Translations under genes and position numbers: made by a program
Notes under the pieces: model-generated
What the model saw: the letters and a program-made list of their open reading frames with translations, nothing else
The model's database searches: none
Told to the model about the DNA's origin: nothing
Part shown: piece after piece, positions 7,086-11,162 of the stretch
How positions within the stretch are numbered: the stretch's first letter is position 1
Layout: the number at the start of each line of letters is the position of its first letter
Assembly (NCBI GenBank): GCA_016926235.1
Contig: JAFGOZ010000055.1
Span: 1-11,162, forward strand
DNA length: 11,162 nucleotides
Source: Bacteroidales bacterium
GTDB taxonomy: Bacteria > Bacteroidota > Bacteroidia > Bacteroidales > UBA10428
Reading direction: 5' to 3'

Positions 7086-9887
7086 TCATAAAACTTTCAA
7101 ATTTAACCGTTTGTCCTTCTTTTGAAAGTAAACAAGAGCAATATTTAAAAACATCATCTTGAATGACATAACGAAAGTAAAGAGCATAATTAACAAAACA
7201 AGTATTTTTAGAGGAACAGGTTCAAAATTAAATTCAAGGACAAAGTATAATGTAGTAAGCAGAGAACTAATAATAAATAAAATTATCCATAATACTATTG
7301 TTGGATTCCTTTCAAACCTGATAACGGGTATCTTAGGTTTATAACGCCAGTTTAATATGATAAAGCCAGAGAAAATTAATACTGAATTGAATAACGCCCA
7401 AAAATATTGCCATATTCCAATATTCCTTAGCGATATAATTGAAATGGTATTTAACAGTAGCAGAAAATAAATCCCATTATTAGCGCTATGTATTAATTTC
7501 CCTGATTTATTGGCGACCCACTTTTTGGGTGTGATTTTAAAGATGCCTTTTAAATATCCTATAACGGCAGGAACTGTAATAATAGGTTCAATTAACACCA
7601 GCCTCAATGCCGCAAATATTGACACCTTATTAATGACAATGAAGAACATGGTAAATATTACCAAGAAATTAAAAATTATCACTGGAATAATTAAGCTTGC
7701 ATGGAACTTTCCAGGCAGATAGCCTGCATTAATGAGTGCAGAAAACAATAAAGGATAGCATAGAAGAATGAAGAAAATAAATCTGTAGGCAATTCCTGAA
7801 GCCGTCAGGAAAAATGTTCCTGAAAACTGCTTATTAAGAATGAGCTTTCGCTCACCCTTTATAAGACTTTTAATTAATGCAGGCAAAAGTAAATGAAAAA
7901 ACACTTGGCCGGAACCCTGCATCCATCTTTCCATTTGCTTAATCTTACCATTGAGATCAACCCCTTCGCCAATGACATGAATTCTTTCTGTTATTTGTCC
8001 AGGAGTATTATTATTTTTCTTCTTGCCAAATAATGATGAGCATTGTTGAATCAGCGCCAGGTATCCCTGACCAAAATCTTCACTGGAAAAATCAACCAGA
8101 AATCCTCCAGTATCTGTGAAACTATTATTTCCATCAACAAAGTTGAAAATTGTACTTGTTCCCCTTGGAAAGACGTAATAGCGTGGCCAGTTTCTTCCAT
8201 AAGTGGCTTCAAAAAACAACATTGATTCAGCGTCAGCTTTTTCAGCATGAGTAACATTATCATAGAGTCCTTTAAATAATAGAGGAGCCTGCAGATAATC
8301 CAAATCTTCCGATACAATCTTTTTGTGAGCAATCAATGCATAATCTGGAAAGGAGAAGTAATCATCATCCATTGTAAGATAGTATTCTTTACCAGCTCCT
8401 TCAATTATATTTGGTATAGCCCTGTTTTGGTTACCGGCTTTTAGATGTTGCCGGGCATGAATTCTGTAATAATTATAACCGATTTTTCTACAGAGTTCCC
8501 TTTCTTTAAGGGAAACTTCAACAAGTGATGAGGATGACGATATATTATGGTTAATTTTTTCTTGATCCCATATGAGAAGTTTGTTAATAATCATTTTGTT
8601 ATGTAACTTCTCACAATTTGCATTATGCACATGATGAGCTAAAGTAAGTTGAGGAAGATCAAAATTTAAATTGGTGTTAAAGGAAAACAAGCTTCTTTTG
8701 TCTTCGAGTTTTATTGAGTAAAAAGGTACTAGTTCCTCAAATAATGGATAAATGAAATCACTATATTCAGGATATTCGTTTCTGAATAATAAACTTAAAA
8801 TTTTCCCTTCATATAATAAAAATTGAAAAAAAGGATGTGTAGTAATTGAAAAAACATTGGTTATATTCAGATCACTTTTAAAAAATGATTCACTTGCATA
8901 TGCTTCATTAATTTTATCACGAATGCTTCTTAATATACGAAGAGTCTGCTGTGAGTTAAATGATTTTAATGATGAAATCTGATCATATAACTTTATCATT
9001 GCCTTCAGCGGATTGTCAACCAGTAGTGCATCTCCTTGAATGTGCTCATATTCTGCTGAATTGAGACACATGTATTTTTCATAATAATTATTGCAGACAA
9101 AAAAGGGCTTATAGCGCTCTTCATGAAAAAGTTGAATTGCATTTTTACTTCGATTCCTGAATAGCCTAACATTATTAAGTATCTCGAAATAATCCTTCAA
9201 GTACAGTTGATATTGAATATCCGGGAACTCAGGTGTAAGCTCCAATTTATCGCAAAATAATTTTACTTGCGTATTAATTGTCAGATATTCATCTTTCGAG
9301 AAGAAGACGGTTGCCTTATCGAGTAAGGATCCAGTCCCGAGATAGTATGCTAATAATAGTCGTGAAGTAAACATCTCGTCTGATAGTTTACTAAGGCTCG
9401 TTATTGATTCCCGCATTAACATATTAATACAGGAAAACTTAAAAAAATCCAGATATATATACTTACGCCATATAACTTGATCAGAGGTTTCATTGACCAA
9501 AAGACCCTTTTCGAAACCATTAATTTCTTTTGCAGTAATATGTATGCAGAAAAGTTCTTTGAACAATTCTTTCAAACCCTCATCAGGTATTTTTTGAGTA
9601 AAAGTGATAGCATTTTTGTAAAACCTGCTTAATTGATGAAATTCCGCCTCTGAAATCGGCAATGAATAAGCATCAAGTCCGCATATACCATATGAATATC
9701 TCAATGCCACTTTCAATCTTTCAGGGCAATCTTTCAATAGTTTCATTAACAAAGCACTTTCTCTCAAATGCTTTTCACGTTGCTCATCTTCAGAATAGGT
9801 ATACTTTTCCTTCCCCCAAATACCCCAATCATGTGAATGAAGTCGGCCCTTTATAAGATCCTTGCTATAATCTTCGTTCAAATACAT
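7086..9887 (-). CDS. Processive GT2 glycan synthase (BcsA/curdlan-synthase-like) with large novel N-terminal domain
   Basis: This membrane enzyme should polymerise a beta-linked polysaccharide from nucleotide sugar and export it through its own helices. Residue numbers count from a TTG three codons upstream at 9896; I prefer the ATG at 9887 (933 residues). Synthase motifs in order are a possible first Asp at LLIWDQ (444), KAGNQN (486-491), the metal-binding DDD (510-512), the catalytic GGF...SSEDFGQG (Asp607) and QMERW (654-658). Hydrophobic helices follow from about 695 to 922, with the cytosolic piece FKITPKKW (786-793), which also occurs in BcsA-type enzymes. Unlike BcsA there are no N-terminal membrane helices, no PilZ domain, and no clear PTYNE motif (its place reads HHVHNANCE). 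Residues 1-410 form a mostly helical, soluble-looking domain I do not recognise. It overlaps the methyltransferase by 23 nt and is followed by GH16. The sugar is not certain; a beta-glucan is favoured by the GH16 neighbour. Confidence 0.85.
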   Translation of the reverse strand: MYLNEDYSKDLIKGRLHSHDWGIWGKEKYTYSEDEQREKHLRESALLMKLLKDCPERLKVALRYSYGICGLDAYSLPISEAEFHQLSRFYKNAITFTQKIPDEGLKELFKELFCIHITAKEINGFEKGLLVNETSDQVIWRKYIYLDFFKFSCINMLMRESITSLSKLSDEMFTSRLLLAYYLGTGSLLDKATVFFSKDEYLTINTQVKLFCDKLELTPEFPDIQYQLYLKDYFEILNNVRLFRNRSKNAIQLFHEERYKPFFVCNNYYEKYMCLNSAEYEHIQGDALLVDNPLKAMIKLYDQISSLKSFNSQQTLRILRSIRDKINEAYASESFFKSDLNITNVFSITTHPFFQFLLYEGKILSLLFRNEYPEYSDFIYPLFEELVPFYSIKLEDKRSLFSFNTNLNFDLPQLTLAHHVHNANCEKLHNKMIINKLLIWDQEKINHNISSSSSLVEVSLKERELCRKIGYNYYRIHARQHLKAGNQNRAIPNIIEGAGKEYYLTMDDDYFSFPDYALIAHKKIVSEDLDYLQAPLLFKGLYDNVTHAEKADAESMLFFEATYGRNWPRYYVFPRGTSTIFNFVDGNNSFTDTGGFLVDFSSEDFGQGYLALIQQCSSLFGKKKNNNTPGQITERIHVIGEGVDLNGKIKQMERWMQGSGQVFFHLLLPALIKSLIKGERKLILNKQFSGTFFLTASGIAYRFIFFILLCYPLLFSALINAGYLPGKFHASLIIPVIIFNFLVIFTMFFIVINKVSIFAALRLVLIEPIITVPAVIGYLKGIFKITPKKWVANKSGKLIHSANNGIYFLLLLNTISIISLRNIGIWQYFWALFNSVLIFSGFIILNWRYKPKIPVIRFERNPTIVLWIILFIISSLLTTLYFVLEFNFEPVPLKILVLLIMLFTFVMSFKMMFLNIALVYFQKKDKRLNLKVL

Positions 9888-10755
9888 AAACTCCAAATTG
9901 TTTCTGTGTAAAAAGTCTAAAATTTAGTTCCTCCGCTATCTTAGCAAAAGCTTTATCAGGATTGAAAATTTTAATATTATGTCTTAACAAGGATTCTTGT
10001 GTATTTCTGTCGATGTAGCTTTCATTTGTACATATCCATTGATGATTGCTTGCTATGTGAGAATTGACATGTGTATGTAAAGGTAGGGAAATGAATATAT
10101 ACCTAAGTTTTGTAGGAATATTTATTTCATCAAAGTGTCGAGTAACATCTTTCAAGTAAATATCAGGCCTTATAGAAACATGCTCAAGTACATGATTAAA
10201 CACAATACATTGATATGACTTTTTAATGTCCTTTATGTCCTTCATTAAGCTCAGTTCAATATCGTGAAATAATAAAGGCTTGGTAATTTCATAGCTATCT
10301 ACTTTTATGCCGTAATCTCTGGCAATTTTAGCAAAAGAACCTTCTCCGCATCCAATGTCTGCAATTCCAAAATTAATACCTCTCAGTTTGAGCCATTCAA
10401 TTTCATATCCATAAATACTTGAGAACAAATTGGTATGTGAATATTTAGGGTTTTGAACATCTTGTTCAGGAGATGTGTCATAACCCAATGTGATGTTCCT
10501 TTTAATTTTTGAAAATGTATCTTCAACTACATATCGTAAATACTCCGCTTCATTTCCTATGTTCAATATCCTCATACAAATTTGTTTGGCAACAGATAAA
10601 ACCTTTTCTCGTGGGCAACCAAGTTCGATTAATTGAGATCGTAAATGAAAGAAATTATCTCTATTGATTTCGTTAGCCTTTAATAGAGGTATGAACTTGC
10701 CATTACTATTTTTTTCAACAAAAAGCTGTGTGAGATGAGTCGGTGTAAATGACAT
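9865..10755 (-). CDS. Class I SAM-dependent methyltransferase
   Basis: This 296-residue protein has a helical N-terminal part (1-115) and a Rossmann methyltransferase domain (about 120-290). Motif I, which binds S-adenosylmethionine, is IADIGCGEGSFAKIA (131-145); the acidic end of strand 2 is VDSYEI (152-157, Glu156); and FNHVLEHV (186-193) is the Methyltransf_11/23-type motif that often marks sugar or small-molecule methylation. The target cannot be read from the sequence; glycan or nucleotide-sugar O-methylation is a guess based on the synthase downstream. No signal peptide or membrane helix is seen, so it acts in the cytoplasm. The ATG at 10755 has only a weak AGGTAG upstream. Its end overlaps the start of the GT2 synthase by 23 nt, implying translational coupling, and it is the first gene of the methyltransferase-GT2-GH16 operon as visible here. 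Confidence 0.85.
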   Translation of the reverse strand: MSFTPTHLTQLFVEKNSNGKFIPLLKANEINRDNFFHLRSQLIELGCPREKVLSVAKQICMRILNIGNEAEYLRYVVEDTFSKIKRNITLGYDTSPEQDVQNPKYSHTNLFSSIYGYEIEWLKLRGINFGIADIGCGEGSFAKIARDYGIKVDSYEITKPLLFHDIELSLMKDIKDIKKSYQCIVFNHVLEHVSIRPDIYLKDVTRHFDEINIPTKLRYIFISLPLHTHVNSHIASNHQWICTNESYIDRNTQESLLRHNIKIFNPDKAFAKIAEELNFRLFTQKQFGVYVFERRL

Positions 10756-11162
10756 GGAACTACCTATTCTTTACTATAACTTGTTTTAGCAATTAGAGAA
10801 GATTGAACAAAATGCATTTATCTTAATCACATATTTAACCCGATAAAAGAAACTGTTTGCCAACCCCTTTAGTCCTATTCCTTTGCCTTCTAAGTTAATT
10901 GCCTTATTGAATAAGTAATAAGATTGGTCATTGCGTTTTTTAAATGGTCTGTATGAAATTTAAACGGCATAAATTCGCCATCGAAAAGCACTATTCACCT
11001 AAGTAAATTCATTGCTCTTCAATAAAATTCCAAAAAACAAAATACTAGTGATTCCTACTTTTATTATGGTTGTGAATCTGTGGCTAACGAATTATAAAAG
11101 CAGCAATAGTATTGACTTTTTGCAGCTTCTATCTATGATGCATCACGGACATTAGTTAGTAG
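10756..11162. other. Spacer upstream of the methyltransferase operon; possible kinase remnant
   Basis: No intact gene is seen in these 407 bases. They should contain the operon promoter, but no full TTTG-19-TAnnTTTG match was found on the minus strand. A minus-strand frame from 10959 to a stop at 10786-10788 reads, in its middle, NKAINLEGKGIGLKGLANSF, which recalls the G2 box (GKGIGLKN) of LytS-type histidine kinases; it has no start codon and no conserved N-box in frame. A 10-bp palindrome TGATGCATCA lies at 11136-11145. These are recorded as weak signals only. Confidence 0.4.

Noticed and set aside
7159..8332. Several short open frames on both strands within the GT2 gene
   Set aside because: All are embedded in the reading frame that carries the conserved GT2 motifs and membrane helices; none has recognisable features.
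9888..9896. TTG at 9896 as the start of the GT2 synthase
   Set aside because: An ATG follows three codons later at 9887; TTG starts are rare in this phylum and the three extra residues add no conserved sequence.
11136..11145. Palindrome TGATGCATCA near the right edge
   Set aside because: It is short and its context is cut off by the window edge; no associated promoter is visible.
1..11162. CRISPR array, tRNA or rRNA genes
   Set aside because: No regularly spaced repeats, tRNA-like cloverleaf or conserved rRNA sequence was seen on reading either strand.

Overview
The window looks like a chromosomal accessory region of a Bacteroidota bacterium (Cytophagia/Sphingobacteriia/Chitinophagia-like). 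It is AT-rich. One promoter fits the Bacteroidota consensus exactly (TTTG, 19 nt, TAnnTTTG). The protein families also point there: a stand-alone LytTR regulator, a lipoprotein with transglutaminase and discoidin-like domains, and an O-antigen-ligase/Wzy protein with TPRs. The theme is the making and processing of a surface or secreted polysaccharide.

Layout from left to right. Positions 1-353 are the end of an IS3-family insertion sequence pointing left: orfA, an A8 frameshift tract, the first codons of orfB, and a terminal inverted repeat near 333-353. Next, on the minus strand, is a Wzy/O-antigen-ligase-like polymerase with C-terminal TPRs (414-2444). Its 5' end is odd: its only nearby start is a TTG. 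An ATG with a good Shine-Dalgarno lies upstream in the same frame (2603) but is cut off by one TGA after 20 codons. About 1 kb without a convincing gene follows (2604-3573). It holds two hairpins, each followed by a T-run on the plus strand, and the clear promoter at 3482-3512. That promoter drives a plus-strand pair: a LytTR-domain regulator (3574-3948) and a 672-residue secreted transglutaminase-like protein (3983-6001).

Converging on this pair from the right is a tight minus-strand operon of three genes. It reads SAM methyltransferase (10755-9865), then a large processive GT2 glycan synthase (9887-7086), then a membrane-anchored GH16 glucanase of lichenase type (7067-6042). The first two genes overlap by 23 nt and the last two are 18 nt apart. 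The final 400 bases hold no intact gene, only a short stretch whose translation recalls the end of a LytS-type histidine kinase.

How it may work (inference): the GT2 protein has the DDD, ED and QxxRW motifs of BcsA/curdlan-type synthases. It lacks their N-terminal membrane helices and PilZ domain, and carries instead a roughly 410-residue soluble domain that I do not recognise. The GH16 partner has the EIDME active site and resembles beta-1,3-1,4-glucanases. Together they suggest a synthase-dependent beta-glucan (possibly mixed-linkage or beta-1,3) with its own trimming enzyme, as BcsZ trims cellulose and AlgL trims alginate. The methyltransferase could modify the glycan or a precursor. The LytTR regulator and the transglutaminase/discoidin lipoprotein may control or interact with the same surface polymer.
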